Positions 32,533 to 41,721 of a stretch of DNA of 64,000 nucleotides are shown here, piece after piece. Position 1 is the first letter of the stretch; each line of letters opens with the position of its first letter. The stretch comes from Bradyrhizobium sp. 149 (GTDB lineage Bacteria; Pseudomonadota; Alphaproteobacteria; Rhizobiales; Xanthobacteraceae): NCBI RefSeq assembly GCF_023073915.1, contig NZ_JADPKK010000012.1:248001-312000 (forward strand). The letters run 5' to 3'. The notes under the pieces were generated by a model, which was not told the DNA's origin, did not search any database, and saw only the letters and a program-made list of their open reading frames with translations. Made by a program: the position numbers and the translations under genes.

Positions 32533-33213
32533 TCAGCCCGCCAGGGCGTCCGCCGCGACCCGCCGGACCAGTTCCGACAATTGCCGCATATCATCGAACG
32601 TCAATCCGGCCCCAGCCGCCTTTAGTCTTTCAGCGTGGCCGGGTGGGCAATGGCTGCCACCGTGAAAGCCCAGCACGGTCATCCCGGCGGCATGTGCGCC
32701 GGTCACCCCGGGGACGCTGTCCTCGATCACGAGGCACCGCTCCGGGGCGACCTTCATCTGTGCGGCGGCGAACAGAAAAAGATCGGGCGCGGGCTTGCCG
32801 CGTGCGACCTGGCTCGCGGAAAAGATGTTCGGAGCGAGCAGATCGTAGAGACCAGCGCAAGTGAGGCCGTGGTGGATCTTCTCCGGCGTGCCGCTCGACG
32901 CGACGCATTTGGGCACATCGATTGCGCCAATCGCTGCGGCCACGTGGTTGATCGGCTGCAAATCGCTGGCATAAAATTGCAGCGTCGCCGCATTCACTTG
33001 GCTCTCGAGATCGTCGGGAAGAGTGCGGCCGATCTCCTGTTCGACCATTCGCCGTGCATCTTTCTCGGACACGCCGAGGAAGCGGACCAGCACCTGCTCC
33101 GATGTGATCGGATAGCCGTGCCTGGACAGCACATCCGCATGCGCGCGACAGGAGATCACCTCGCTGTCCACGAGCACGCCGTCGCAATCGAAGATGATCA
33201 GATCGATGGACAC
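32533..33213 (-). CDS. HAD-superfamily phosphatase, beta-phosphoglucomutase-like
   Basis: 226 residues with a GTG start at 33213. HAD motif I is DCDGVLVDSE with nucleophile D9 and acid D11. A helical C1 cap follows, then motif II (VASSGTPEK), motif III K (ARGKPAPDLF) and motif IV (VIEDSVPGV). This is the PGMB/phosphoglycolate-phosphatase branch. The substrate is probably a small sugar phosphate or phosphoglycolate. It is downstream of fur. Confidence 0.85.
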   Translation of the reverse strand: MSIDLIIFDCDGVLVDSEVISCRAHADVLSRHGYPITSEQVLVRFLGVSEKDARRMVEQEIGRTLPDDLESQVNAATLQFYASDLQPINHVAAAIGAIDVPKCVASSGTPEKIHHGLTCAGLYDLLAPNIFSASQVARGKPAPDLFLFAAAQMKVAPERCLVIEDSVPGVTGAHAAGMTVLGFHGGSHCPPGHAERLKAAGAGLTFDDMRQLSELVRRVAADALAG

Positions 33214-33217
33214 TAAG

Positions 33218-33262
33218 GTATGATCCGGAAAAGTGTGGAGCGGTTTTCCGACAAGATCATGC
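33218..33262. repeat. Palindromic repeat family B, copy 2
   Basis: 45 bp, starting GTATGATCCGG and ending AGATCATGC. It is the reverse complement of the copy at 7425-7469 with a few changes. Located between fur and the HAD gene. Confidence 0.7.
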
Positions 33263-33265
33263 CAC

Positions 33266-33754
33266 TTAGGACGTGGGTTTGTCGTCGTCGAGCGGGACGC
33301 AATAGAGTTCGAGCCGATGATCGACCAGCTTGTAGCCGAGCTTGCGGGCGATCTCCGCCTGGAGCTTCTCGATCTCCTCGGAGGTGAACTCGATCACCTT
33401 GCCGTCGCGCAGGTTGATGAGGTGGTCGTGATGGCTGTCGCGCATCTGCTCGTAGCGCGCGCGGCCTTCGCGGAAATCATGGCGCTCGATGATGCCTGCA
33501 TCCTCGAACAGTTTGACGGTGCGATACACGGTCGAGATCGAGATCTTGTCGTCGACCGCAACGCAGCGGCGGTATAGTTCCTCGACATCGGGATGATCGA
33601 CGGCCTCCGCGAGCACGCGGGCGATGACACGGCGCTGCTCGGTCATGCGCATGCCGGTGGCGGCACAGCGCGCCTCGATGCCGGACGCCTTGGATGCGGG
33701 GGAAGGTTTAAGTCCAGTCATGTGATGTCTGCCTGACGGGGCGCTTTCTGCCAT
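33266..33754 (-). CDS. fur: Ferric uptake regulator Fur (Fur/Mur type)
   Basis: 162 residues from ATG 33754; ATG 33721 (MTGLKPSPASK) is a possible start 11 residues inside. The DNA-binding domain is RMTEQRRVIARVLAEA with SISTVYRTVKLFEDAGII. The metal-site region has HDFREGRARYE, HHDHLINLRDGKVIEF and the C-terminal H/E of LVDHRLELYCVP. In Bradyrhizobium Fur represses irr, among others. In other Rhizobiales this family member often responds to manganese (Mur). It lies 5 bp after rimI in the tsaB-rimI-fur group. Confidence 0.93.
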   Translation of the reverse strand: MAESAPSGRHHMTGLKPSPASKASGIEARCAATGMRMTEQRRVIARVLAEAVDHPDVEELYRRCVAVDDKISISTVYRTVKLFEDAGIIERHDFREGRARYEQMRDSHHDHLINLRDGKVIEFTSEEIEKLQAEIARKLGYKLVDHRLELYCVPLDDDKPTS

Positions 33755-33759
33755 CAATG

Positions 33760-34245
33760 TTACGACAAGTCACGTCGCATCAGAAGTGCGTTCAATTGTT
33801 CCCCGTTCGGCTGCTTATAGTAGCGTTCGCGGCGTCCGACCACCATGAATCCGGTGCGGTCGTAGAGCCGCCGCGCCGGCTGGTTATTTTCCTCAACCTC
33901 GAGAAATATTGTGCGCACGCCGCGTCCTGCCAAGTGGCCGAGATGGGTCATCAGCAGCGTGCGAGAAAGGCCGCGACCGCGATGGGCCTGGTCGACCGCG
34001 ATCGAGAGGATCTCCGCTTCGTCCGCGCCGATCCGCGACACAGCGAAGCCGACGATCTTGCGGCCGAGGCGCAACCGGTGCACCAGCGTGTTGCGCTCGC
34101 TGAGCATGCTCTCGAACTCGCTTTCACCCCAGCCGCGCGCGAACGAGGCGCCGTGGAGCTGCGCGAGCCGTGCGACGTCGCGCGCGAAAGCCGGCTCGAC
34201 GGCGGCCGTACCGCCGCGCCACCATTCCGACAACCACCTGATCAT
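33760..34245 (-). CDS. rimI: Ribosomal-protein-alanine N-acetyltransferase RimI
   Basis: 161 residues. GNAT motif A IAVDQAHRGRGLSRTLL (about 82-98) and motif B FLEVEENNQPARRLYDRTGF are clear. The location directly after tsaB, with a 4 bp overlap, is the diagnostic context of RimI, which acetylates the N-terminus of S18. The N-terminus is about 15 residues longer than in E. coli. Confidence 0.92.
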   Translation of the reverse strand: MIRWLSEWWRGGTAAVEPAFARDVARLAQLHGASFARGWGESEFESMLSERNTLVHRLRLGRKIVGFAVSRIGADEAEILSIAVDQAHRGRGLSRTLLMTHLGHLAGRGVRTIFLEVEENNQPARRLYDRTGFMVVGRRERYYKQPNGEQLNALLMRRDLS

Positions 34246-34937
34246 GAGCCTGGGGCTTGCGCCGCAAGCGGCGATTGTGCGGCCGGCTTTGCATCAGGCG
34301 CGCGCAGATAGAATGGCCGCGCCGGATTTGTCGCGGGATCGGCGGCGGCGCCAAGCCATGCGACCCAGCCGATATCAGGTGCGGGCTGCGCGTCGACCGC
34401 AACCGGCTGCGGCATATCTTTCGGCCAGCGCTCCGCGAGGATCTTTGCGGCATTGCCGACCAGATGCGGCGCGCCAAATTGCGACGCCGCGATCGCCTCG
34501 TCGACGGGAGCGACGCCCGGCCGCACCAATTGGCTGCCGTCACCGGCCACGATCTGGAAGTAGACGTGATCGTGCCGCGCATCGATCGCCGAGATCACCG
34601 GCGCCGCTCCGCTCTGGCCGACGACGGTGGCGGCATAGGCCGACAAGGTGGTCAGACCGACAGCGGGCCGCTTCGCAGCAAGCGCAAGGCCGCGGGCTGC
34701 CGAAATGCCGACGCGCAGGCCGGTGAAACTTCCGGGGCCCATGGTGACCGCGATGCGATCGAGCGAGGTGAAGGCGAGATTGGCTGATACCATCACGCGC
34801 GCGATCATCGGCATCAGCGCTTCGGCGTGGCCGCGCTTCATCAGAAGCTGCTCCTGCGCGAGGATCTGGCCGGCGTCGGTGTCGAGCACGGCGACAGCAC
34901 ACGCCTCCAGTGCGGTATCGATGGCAAGGATCAGCAT
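34242..34937 (-). CDS. tsaB: tRNA N6-threonylcarbamoyladenosine complex subunit TsaB
   Basis: 231 residues. ASKHA-fold start LILAIDTALEACAVAV and the TsaB motifs KRGHAEALMPMI and VTMGPGSFTGLRVGISAARGLAL. It partners TsaD and TsaE in making t6A37 on ANN-decoding tRNAs. It overlaps rimI as ATGA. Confidence 0.95.
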   Translation of the reverse strand: MLILAIDTALEACAVAVLDTDAGQILAQEQLLMKRGHAEALMPMIARVMVSANLAFTSLDRIAVTMGPGSFTGLRVGISAARGLALAAKRPAVGLTTLSAYAATVVGQSGAAPVISAIDARHDHVYFQIVAGDGSQLVRPGVAPVDEAIAASQFGAPHLVGNAAKILAERWPKDMPQPVAVDAQPAPDIGWVAWLGAAADPATNPARPFYLRAPDAKPAAQSPLAAQAPGS

Positions 34938-34983
34938 AAGGCGATCATAGCATTGGCAATCGCATGATGCCCAATGTTCTTGC

Positions 34984-35036
34984 CGTCATGGCCGGGCCTG
35001 TCCCGGCCATCCACGCCTTTGCGCTCCAAGAACGTG
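34984..35036. repeat. Palindromic repeat family A, copy 3 (one arm)
   Basis: Only the left half is intact (CGTCATGGCCGGGCCTGTCCC, then GGCCATCCACG...AACGTG). The right arm is missing, so this looks like a decayed copy. Located between tsaB and the NifU-like gene. Confidence 0.55.
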
Positions 35037-35110
35037 AATACCGCGTGCCTGGTCAGACCTCGTCGGACATGGTGGGCACGCTCGCTTTTGGCCGCCCTAA
35101 GGCAGCTCGC

Positions 35111-35680
35111 TTACATCGGCCGGACTTCGACCACGTCGGGGACGAAGTGCTTGAGCAGGTTCTGGATGCCGTGCTGGAGCGTCGCGGTCGAGGACGGGCA
35201 GCCGGCGCAGGAGCCCTTCATGTTGAGATAGACGATACCGTCCTTGAAGCCGCGGAAAGTGATGTCGCCGCCGTCATTGGCGACCGCCGGCCGCACGCGG
35301 GTCTCGATCAGATCCTTGATTACGTCGACCGTCTCGGCATCGGCCTCGTCGAAGAATTCGTCCTCGTCGTCGAGATCGACATCGCTCGCGGCCGCGCCGT
35401 CGGCGAGCAGCGGCGCGCCGGACATGTAGTGCTCCATGATGGCGCCGAGGATCGCGGGCTTGAGCTGTTGCCATTCACCGTCCGCCTTGGTCACGGTGAT
35501 GAAGTCCGATCCGTAGAACACGCCGGTGACGCCGGGCACGTCGAACAGCTTTTCGGCGAGCGGCGAGCGTGCGGCCGATTCGCGGTTCGCAAATTCCATC
35601 GGACCGCCGTCGACCACGACGCGGCCGGGAATGAACTTCAGCGTGGCGGGATTGGGGGTTGCTTCGGTTTGAATGAACAT
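35111..35680 (-). CDS. NifU-family (NFU1-like) Fe-S scaffold protein
   Basis: 189 residues from ATG 35680 (MFIQTEATPNPATLKF). An N-terminal Nfu/NFU1 domain (1-90) is followed by an acidic linker (about 100-115) and a C-terminal NifU-like domain with C158-A-G-C161. The pair of cysteines holds a bridging [4Fe-4S] cluster in the dimer for delivery to client enzymes. This is the mitochondrial NFU1-type architecture, standard in alphaproteobacteria. MiaB and lipoyl synthase are typical clients. Confidence 0.93.
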   Translation of the reverse strand: MFIQTEATPNPATLKFIPGRVVVDGGPMEFANRESAARSPLAEKLFDVPGVTGVFYGSDFITVTKADGEWQQLKPAILGAIMEHYMSGAPLLADGAAASDVDLDDEDEFFDEADAETVDVIKDLIETRVRPAVANDGGDITFRGFKDGIVYLNMKGSCAGCPSSTATLQHGIQNLLKHFVPDVVEVRPM

Positions 35681-35852
35681 GGTTTTCTCCAGACGTCGCC
35701 GGTTCAAGGCCGGCGCGTGCTCTATCCACTAGCAGATGGCGACGGCGAACGCACGGTCAAGGGGTAAGCTGGCCGTTCAGCTGTTATATCAGCGGGTTAG
35801 GGTGTCTGTTTCGCCCTCCCCAAGCTAACGAGGCGAGGTGAAGAGCAGCAGT

Positions 35853-36347
35853 CTAAGATAGCGAATCCACGCTTTGGTCGCTCAGCGCGCCCGAAATGAC
35901 CGTCACCGGCACCGGGAACGTGCCCAGCGTGTGCGCGAGCAGCGCGACCAATGGCCCCGGTCCCTCCGCGCCCGGGTTCGCGGCCAGCACCAGCATGGCG
36001 ATATCAGGGTCCTCGTCGATCACCGCCAGCAGCTGTTCCATCGCGGCGCCTTCGCGGATCACCCGTTCCGGCGTGATCGCGGCGATGCCGTTGGCGCGGC
36101 CGGCGGCACGATCGAGCGCGGCTTCCGCCGCCTCATGCGCTTCGGCGCGCATGATGTCGGCGACCCCCAGCCATTCCTGAGTCTGCTGTTCGGGCTCGAT
36201 GATGCGGAGCATCACCACGCCGCCGCCGGCGCGGATCGCCCAGCGGCTGGCATAATAGACCGCGCGATCCCATTCGGCGGTGTCGTCGACGATGACGAGG
36301 CATTTGGGCTTGTGACCCGGCTCGAAGCAAAGTCGCTTGCTGGTCAT
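35853..36347 (-). CDS. Universal stress protein (UspA family)
   Basis: 164 residues from ATG 36347 (MTSKRLCFEPGHKPKCLVIV). Single Usp domain: strand CLVIVDDTAEWDRAVYYASRWA, and the last conserved strand PVPVTVISG. The ATP-binding G-x2-G-x9-G-S motif is only partly matched (AANPGAEGPGPLVALLAHTL), so ATP binding is uncertain. Role in stress survival is general; no specific function can be assigned. Confidence 0.8.
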   Translation of the reverse strand: MTSKRLCFEPGHKPKCLVIVDDTAEWDRAVYYASRWAIRAGGGVVMLRIIEPEQQTQEWLGVADIMRAEAHEAAEAALDRAAGRANGIAAITPERVIREGAAMEQLLAVIDEDPDIAMLVLAANPGAEGPGPLVALLAHTLGTFPVPVTVISGALSDQSVDSLS

Positions 36348-36411
36348 GCATGTCCCGGAATGTGCACGGACGACATGCTGCCACACTCCGTCCCGCTTGG
36401 GGAGAGAAGAA

Positions 36412-36436
36412 GCGGCCGGCGTTGGGCGTCGGCCGC
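36412..36436 (-). terminator. Likely terminator of trpS
   Basis: A 7 bp stem GCGGCCG/CGGCCGC (36412-36418 and 36430-36436) with an 11 nt loop lies 18 bp after the trpS stop. On the minus strand it is followed by a T-rich TTCTTCTC. Confidence 0.55.
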
Positions 36437-36453
36437 GTTTCGCAAACTTATTA

Positions 36454-37506
36454 TCAGCGTCGGCGGATGAAGCCGACGATGTCCTTCGAGAGCTTCATGG
36501 TCTCATCGGCGATCGCGCGCGCCCGGTCGGCGCCGTCGTTCAGGATCGCGTCGATATGACCGGGGTCGGCGACGAGGCGCTTCATCTCGCCGGCGATCGG
36601 CGCGAGTTTCGTCACGCACAAATCGACCAGCGCGTTCTTGAAGCTGGAGAACTGGCCGCCGCCGAAATCGCTGAGCACGTCGGCTTTGGAGCGGCCGGAG
36701 AGCGCGGCGAAGATACCGACGAGATTGTCGGCCTCGGGGCGCGCTTCCAGACCCTTCTCCTCGGTCGGCAGCGGCTCGGGATCCGTCTTCGCCTTGCGCA
36801 CCTTCTGCGCGATGGTGTCGGCGTCGTCGGTCAGATTGATGCGCGAATTGTCGGACGCGTCCGACTTCGACATCTTCTTGGTGCCGTCGCGCAAGCTCAT
36901 CACGCGTGTCGCCGGGCCCGTGATCAGCGGCTCCGGCAGCGGGAAGAACAGGCCGTCATTGGCGCCCTGGCTGCGGATCGAGTCGGCGAAGTCGTTGTTG
37001 AACTTTTGCGCGATGTCGCGCGAGAGCTCGAGGTGCTGCTTCTGGTCCTCGCCGACCGGCACGTGGGTGGCGCGGTAGAGCAGAATGTCGGCCGCCATCA
37101 GCACGGGATAATCGAACAGCCCGACGGACGCGTTCTCGCGGTCCTTGCCGGCCTTCTCCTTGAACTGGGTCATGCGGCCCAGCCAGCCCATGCGCGCAAC
37201 GCAGTTGAAGATCCAGGCGAGCTCCGCGTGGCCCGAGACCTGGCTCTGGTTGAACACGATGTGCTTGTTCGGATCGATGCCGCTGGCGATGAACGCCGCA
37301 GTCACCTCGCGCGTGTTGCGCGCGAGCTCGACCGGTCCACCCCAGACGTCCACACCCTGCGTGATCGCGTGCATATCGACGACGCAATAGATGCAGTTGT
37401 GGGTTTCCTGCATCTTCACGAAATTGACGATCGCACCGAGGTAATTGCCGAGATGCAGGTTGCCCGTCGGCTGGACGCCCGAAAAGACCCGTTCAACGAA
37501 TGGCAT
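36454..37506 (-). CDS. trpS: Tryptophanyl-tRNA synthetase
   Basis: 350 residues, class I synthetase. The HIGH-like motif is HLGN (18-21) and KMSKS is at 211-215. The family features [16 protein letters not shown] and [12 protein letters not shown] are present. It charges tRNA-Trp. It lies downstream of murJ with an 86 bp gap, as in related rhizobia. Confidence 0.97.
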   Translation of the reverse strand: MPFVERVFSGVQPTGNLHLGNYLGAIVNFVKMQETHNCIYCVVDMHAITQGVDVWGGPVELARNTREVTAAFIASGIDPNKHIVFNQSQVSGHAELAWIFNCVARMGWLGRMTQFKEKAGKDRENASVGLFDYPVLMAADILLYRATHVPVGEDQKQHLELSRDIAQKFNNDFADSIRSQGANDGLFFPLPEPLITGPATRVMSLRDGTKKMSKSDASDNSRINLTDDADTIAQKVRKAKTDPEPLPTEEKGLEARPEADNLVGIFAALSGRSKADVLSDFGGGQFSSFKNALVDLCVTKLAPIAGEMKRLVADPGHIDAILNDGADRARAIADETMKLSKDIVGFIRRR

Positions 37507-37592
37507 GGCTAGCTTCCTGGCAAGCTTTCATGGAGGGTAATCGGCCGTCGTTTCCAACAGCGGCGGAGCGTCGTCAAGTGCAATTCGCGAGC

Positions 37593-39146
37593 TTACGCGC
37601 CAGGAGCCTGCGGGGCAGGCTTCCTCAGGGCGTTAACCGCCTCACGCCAGGACGTGACGCCGAGGACTTGCAGGAGCAGGCCATAGACGGTGATCCCCGC
37701 CGCGATCTGCAGGCCCAGCGCCATCACGCGGATCAGGCCATGGGCCTCGGAAGACAAAAGGCTCGCCGTCATCCAGAGCAGGCCGCCCATAGCGGTTGCG
37801 GCGAGCACGATCCGCGGCAGCCGGCTGCGGGCGGCGGCATCGACCGAGAAGCCGAATTCACGCGTGCCTTTCAGGAGCAGCGAGATCGCACTGCTCCAGG
37901 CGCCGGCCGCGATGCTGGCCGCGATTCCGCTCGCGCCGAAGAAGTGACCGAGCAGGACCGCGAGCGCGACCGCGACCACGAACCCTTTGATGGTCGCCAG
38001 CAGCGGCGTCATCGTGTCGCTGCGAGCAAAATAGGCCGGCGCCAGCGCCTTGATCAGCACATGCGCCGGCAGGCCCAACGCCAGCCACATCAGTGCGCGC
38101 GCCGTGGCCGCGCTGTCTTCCGCGCCAAAGGCACCGTGTTCGAACAGCAGCCGCACGATCGGCTCGGCCAGCACGATCAGGCCGAGCGTCGCCGGCAGCG
38201 CCAGCCCGGTCGCGAGTTCCAGCGCGCGCGATTCCGCATGCGCGACCGCATCACGGTCGCCGCTGCTCACCGCGCGCGTCAGCTCCGGCACCAGCACCGT
38301 ACCCATGGCGACGCCGACAATGCCAAGCGGCAGTTCGATCAGGCGGTTGGCGAAATAGAGCCAGGAGACCGCGGCGGGTGTGGCGGAGGCGATGATCGCG
38401 CCGGCAACCATCAGCCATTGCGGCCCCGAGCTCGCAATCATGCCGGGGATCGCCTTGGCGATGAAGCCGCGCATGTCCTTGTCGAAGCTCACACGCAGCG
38501 GTGCCGCCGCCAGATGCGCACTTCGCTGCGACAGCAGCATCAGGAGTTGCAAGAGGCCGGCGATGCCGACGGTGGCCGCCAATATCCACGCGGCGAAGGT
38601 CGCATCGGCATGCCACAACAGGAGTGCTGTGATCGCAGCGATCAGGGCGATGTTGAACAGCAGCGGTGAGAACGCGGTGAGAGCAAAGCGCCCCTGCGCG
38701 TTGAGCAGACCCATCAGCACCGTGACGGGTCCCGCGAAGGCGAGATAAGGCAGCATCAGCCGCGCATTCTGGACGGCGAGATCGAGCGATGTGCTGCCGA
38801 CGAAGCCCGGCGCGATGATCATGATGATCAGCGGCATTAGAACCGCGATCGCGATCGAGATCGCGATCAGGCCCGCGCTGACTGTCCCGAGCACGCGTCC
38901 CGCGAACGCCGCCGCAGCCGCCTCGCCGTCGCGGTCACGAACGCGCAGCCAGGCCGGGATCAGCGCCGCATTCAGGGCCCCCTCGCTGAGCAGGCGCCGC
39001 ACCACATTGACCAGCTGAAATGCCACCAGAAACGCGTCCGCCACGGCGCCGGTACCGAGCAGCGCCGCGATCAGGGAATCGCGTGCAAAGCCCAGCAGCC
39101 GTGAAGCCAGTGTCCCCGTCGAGACGGTCAGGAAGGAGCGGATCAT
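37593..39146 (-). CDS. murJ: Lipid II flippase MurJ
   Basis: 517 residues from ATG 39146 (MIRSFLTVSTGTLASRLLGF); the upstream extension to 39266 overlaps the promoter of the next gene and is rejected. About 14 membrane helices. MVF/MviN signatures: RLLGFARDSLIAALLG, ADAFLVAFQLVNVVRRLLSEGALNAALIP and PGFVGSTSLDLAVQNARLMLPYL. It moves lipid II across the inner membrane for peptidoglycan synthesis. Confidence 0.96.
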   Translation of the reverse strand: MIRSFLTVSTGTLASRLLGFARDSLIAALLGTGAVADAFLVAFQLVNVVRRLLSEGALNAALIPAWLRVRDRDGEAAAAAFAGRVLGTVSAGLIAISIAIAVLMPLIIMIIAPGFVGSTSLDLAVQNARLMLPYLAFAGPVTVLMGLLNAQGRFALTAFSPLLFNIALIAAITALLLWHADATFAAWILAATVGIAGLLQLLMLLSQRSAHLAAAPLRVSFDKDMRGFIAKAIPGMIASSGPQWLMVAGAIIASATPAAVSWLYFANRLIELPLGIVGVAMGTVLVPELTRAVSSGDRDAVAHAESRALELATGLALPATLGLIVLAEPIVRLLFEHGAFGAEDSAATARALMWLALGLPAHVLIKALAPAYFARSDTMTPLLATIKGFVVAVALAVLLGHFFGASGIAASIAAGAWSSAISLLLKGTREFGFSVDAAARSRLPRIVLAATAMGGLLWMTASLLSSEAHGLIRVMALGLQIAAGITVYGLLLQVLGVTSWREAVNALRKPAPQAPGA

Positions 39147-39271
39147 CGGAGCTGCATCATACCATTGCTTGCCCGCGAAGGGCCGGCCGTGATAGGCCGC
39201 GAGCCAGATTTCAGACCGACAGGAAGCGGATTTCCGCAGGTATCGCAATCCGCCAAACAGGATCAAGGTGA

Positions 39272-40273
39272 ATGGCTGACGTGAAATATGACGTTCTCGG
39301 CATCGGCAACGCGCTCTTCGACGTGCTGGTCAAGACCGACGAAGCCTTTCTGGGCAAGCACGGCATGACCAAGGGCAGCATGTCCCTGATCGACGAGGCG
39401 CGGGCGGCCGCCATCTACAAGGACATGGGCCCGGCGACGGAAGTTTCCGGCGGTTCGGCTGCGAACACCATCGTCGGCATCGGCAGCCTCGGGGCGTGCG
39501 CCGCCTATGTCGGCAAGGTCAAGGACGACCAGATCGGCAAGCTCTACGTCCACGACATCCGCGCGGCCGGCGTTGCCTTCAACACGCCCGCGGCGAAGGA
39601 CGGTCCCGCCACCGGCTGCTCCTACATCCTGGTGACTGATGATGGCGAGCGCACCATGAACACCTATCTCGGCGCCGCGCAGGATTTGTCGCCGGCCGAC
39701 ATCGACCCGGCCGAGATCGCCGCGGCCGGCATCGTCTACCTCGAGGGTTATCTCTGGGACCCCAAAAACGCCAAGGACGCGTTCGTCAAGGCGGCCAAGA
39801 TCGCCCATGATGCCAGGCGCAAGGTGGCGCTGACGTTGTCGGACTCCTTCTGCGTCGATCGTTATCGCGACGAGTTCCTGGGGCTGATGCGCAGCGGCAC
39901 CGTCGATATCGTGTTCGCCAACGAGTCCGAGCTGCATTCGCTCTACCAGACCTCGGATTTCGACGCCGCGCTCAAGCAGCTGCGCAACGACGTCAATCTC
40001 GGCGTGGTCACCCGCAGCGAGAAGGGCTGCGTGGTGGTGACGCCAACTGACGCAGTCGCAGCGCCGGCGTCTCCGATCGCGAAACTCGTGGACACCACCG
40101 GCGCCGGCGACCTCTTCGCTGCCGGCTTCCTGTTCGGGCTGGCGCGCAACCTGCCCTACAAGCAGTGCGGCGAGCTCGGCGCGCTCGCAGCCGCCGAAGT
40201 GATCCAGCACATCGGCGCGCGTCCGCAGGTGTCCCTGAAGGAGCTCGCCGGGCAGCGCGGCCTGACGGCGTAG
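39272..40273 (+). CDS. PfkB-family kinase, adenosine kinase-like
   Basis: 333 residues. PfkB signature 2 is DTTGAGDLFAAGF (274-286) with catalytic base D280. Signature 1 region is GGSAANTIVGIGSLGACAAYVGKVKDDQIG (60-89). The N-terminus (YDVLGIGNALFDVLV) fits the adenosine/ribokinase-like group annotated as adenosine kinase in rhizobia. It phosphorylates a nucleoside or sugar using ATP; exact substrate not proven. Divergent from murJ. Confidence 0.88.
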   Translation: MADVKYDVLGIGNALFDVLVKTDEAFLGKHGMTKGSMSLIDEARAAAIYKDMGPATEVSGGSAANTIVGIGSLGACAAYVGKVKDDQIGKLYVHDIRAAGVAFNTPAAKDGPATGCSYILVTDDGERTMNTYLGAAQDLSPADIDPAEIAAAGIVYLEGYLWDPKNAKDAFVKAAKIAHDARRKVALTLSDSFCVDRYRDEFLGLMRSGTVDIVFANESELHSLYQTSDFDAALKQLRNDVNLGVVTRSEKGCVVVTPTDAVAAPASPIAKLVDTTGAGDLFAAGFLFGLARNLPYKQCGELGALAAAEVIQHIGARPQVSLKELAGQRGLTA

Positions 40274-40287
40274 CTCTCGCTCTCTCG

Positions 40288-40367
40288 CGTCATTGCGAGC
40301 GAAGCGAAGCATTCCAGAGTCCATCCGCGGCGGCAGACTGGATTGCTTCGCTACGCTCGCAATGACG
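40288..40367. repeat. Dispersed palindromic element (CGTCATTGCGAGCG...CGCTCGCAATGACG)
   Basis: Arms CGTCATTGCGAGCGAAGCGA and CGCTACGCTCGCAATGACG enclose about 40 bp. I recall this as one of the commonest Bradyrhizobium intergenic repeats. Only one copy is in this window. It lies just after the kinase gene. Confidence 0.7.
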
Positions 40368-40397
40368 AGTTTGTGGCACGCGCTTCCCACATTCTCC

Positions 40398-40503
40398 GCT
40401 GTCATCGCCCGGCTTGACCGGACGATCCAGTACGCCGAGACGTCAGTGGTTCATCGAGAAGGCGCGGCGTACTGGATTCCCCGCCTTCGCGGGGAATGAC
40501 AGC
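40398..40503. repeat. Dispersed palindromic element (GCTGTCATCGCCC...GGGGAATGACAGC)
   Basis: Arms GCTGTCATCGCCCGGC and CGCGGGGAATGACAGC, with an inner inverted pair CCAGTACGCCG and CGGCGTACTGG. It is placed directly after the preceding element between convergent genes, so the 254 bp gap is almost wholly repeat. Confidence 0.65.
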
Positions 40504-40527
40504 GTGTGTCGGGAGTTGCGGCCTTCC

Positions 40528-41721
40528 TCACGCCGCCTTCTGCCCGCTGCCGGCATCGAGCCCGGCATAGACGCCGCGCTCGAAGCCGGCAAAAGCCTCG
40601 AGGCACTTTGCATCCGCAAATGGCAGCAGCTGCATCAGGATCACGCCGGTGACGTCGCGCGCCGGGTCGATCCAGTAATAGGTGTTGGCGAGGCCCGCCC
40701 AGGCGAGGCTGCCCGCGCTGCGTCCCTCGGCGGTCCTGGCGGTGTTGATCATGAAGCTGAGGCCCCACTTTTTCACCTGCTCCGGATAGAGATCGACGTC
40801 GTTGGTGTACATCGGCGCCGCCGTGGTCATCTTGCCCATGGCGAGGTCGCCGATGTGGTTCTGCCCCATCGTTGCGACGGTCTCGGCCTTCAACACTTGA
40901 TTGCCGTTGCCGCGGCCCTTGTTCAAAATCATCTGGGTGAACTTGATGTAGTCGGCCGCGGTCGAATAAAGGCCGCCGCCACCCATGTGGAATTCCGGCT
41001 CCTGCTCGAGCTCGAACGGGATCGCGGCGAGCTGGCCGTCCTCGCCGCGCGCATGCATGCCGACGAGGCGTTTGCGCATGTCGTCGGTGATCTTGAAGGC
41101 GGTATCGCTCATGCCGAGCGGTGCGAACAGATTGTCGCGTAGATAAGCATCGAGCCGCTTGCCGCTGACCGCTTCCACCGCCTTGCCGACGAAATCGATA
41201 TTGGTGCCGTATTCCCAGCGCGTGCCGGGATCGGTCATAACAGGCGTCTTCAACGCGGCGTTCTGGCAGGTGGTGATGGCGGGGATGCCGGACTTCTCGA
41301 GATGGATCGCGAGATCGCCGTTCCACATGTTGTAGGCGAAGCCGGCGGTGTGGGTCATGAGCTGGCGCAGCGTGATCGGCCTCTTGGCCGGCCGCAGCTT
41401 GGCTCCGCCCTTGGCATCAAAGCCTTCGAGCACCTGCGGCTTGGCGAGATCGGGCAGCACCTCGCCGATCGGCGCGTCCAGCGACAGCTTGCCCTGCTCG
41501 ACCAGCTGCATCGCGCCCGCGGATGTCACCGCCTTCGTCATCGATGCGATCCAGAACACGCTGTCGGCGGTCATCGCATCCGGCTTGGACAGATCGCGTT
41601 TGCCGAACGCGCCCTGATACAGCACGTCGGTACCGCTGGCGGCGATGGCGACGACGCCCGGAATCTCCCTGGCCTCGCTCTTCTGGCGCAGAATCTCATC
41701 GATCTCAGCTTTGCCTTGCAT
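40528..41721 (-). CDS. Serine hydrolase, beta-lactamase class C/esterase family
   Basis: 397 residues from ATG 41721, preceded by GGAGGAAAC. The nucleophile motif S-x-x-K is S60-M-T-K63. The second motif is Y171-G-T-N. HTAG follows at 124-127. No signal peptide is seen, so it is likely cytosolic, like family VIII esterases (EstB type), rather than a periplasmic beta-lactamase. It probably cleaves short-chain esters or amides; substrate unknown. Confidence 0.87.
   Translation of the reverse strand: MQGKAEIDEILRQKSEAREIPGVVAIAASGTDVLYQGAFGKRDLSKPDAMTADSVFWIASMTKAVTSAGAMQLVEQGKLSLDAPIGEVLPDLAKPQVLEGFDAKGGAKLRPAKRPITLRQLMTHTAGFAYNMWNGDLAIHLEKSGIPAITTCQNAALKTPVMTDPGTRWEYGTNIDFVGKAVEAVSGKRLDAYLRDNLFAPLGMSDTAFKITDDMRKRLVGMHARGEDGQLAAIPFELEQEPEFHMGGGGLYSTAADYIKFTQMILNKGRGNGNQVLKAETVATMGQNHIGDLAMGKMTTAAPMYTNDVDLYPEQVKKWGLSFMINTARTAEGRSAGSLAWAGLANTYYWIDPARDVTGVILMQLLPFADAKCLEAFAGFERGVYAGLDAGSGQKAA

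Noticed and set aside
35690..35745. tRNA-like segment upstream of the NifU-like gene
   Set aside because: The minus strand shows a D-arm-like AGTGGATAGAGCA and a stem GCCGG/CCGGC with a 7 nt loop. There is no acceptor or T arm and the loop lacks U33, so it is not a functional tRNA; at most a decayed fragment.
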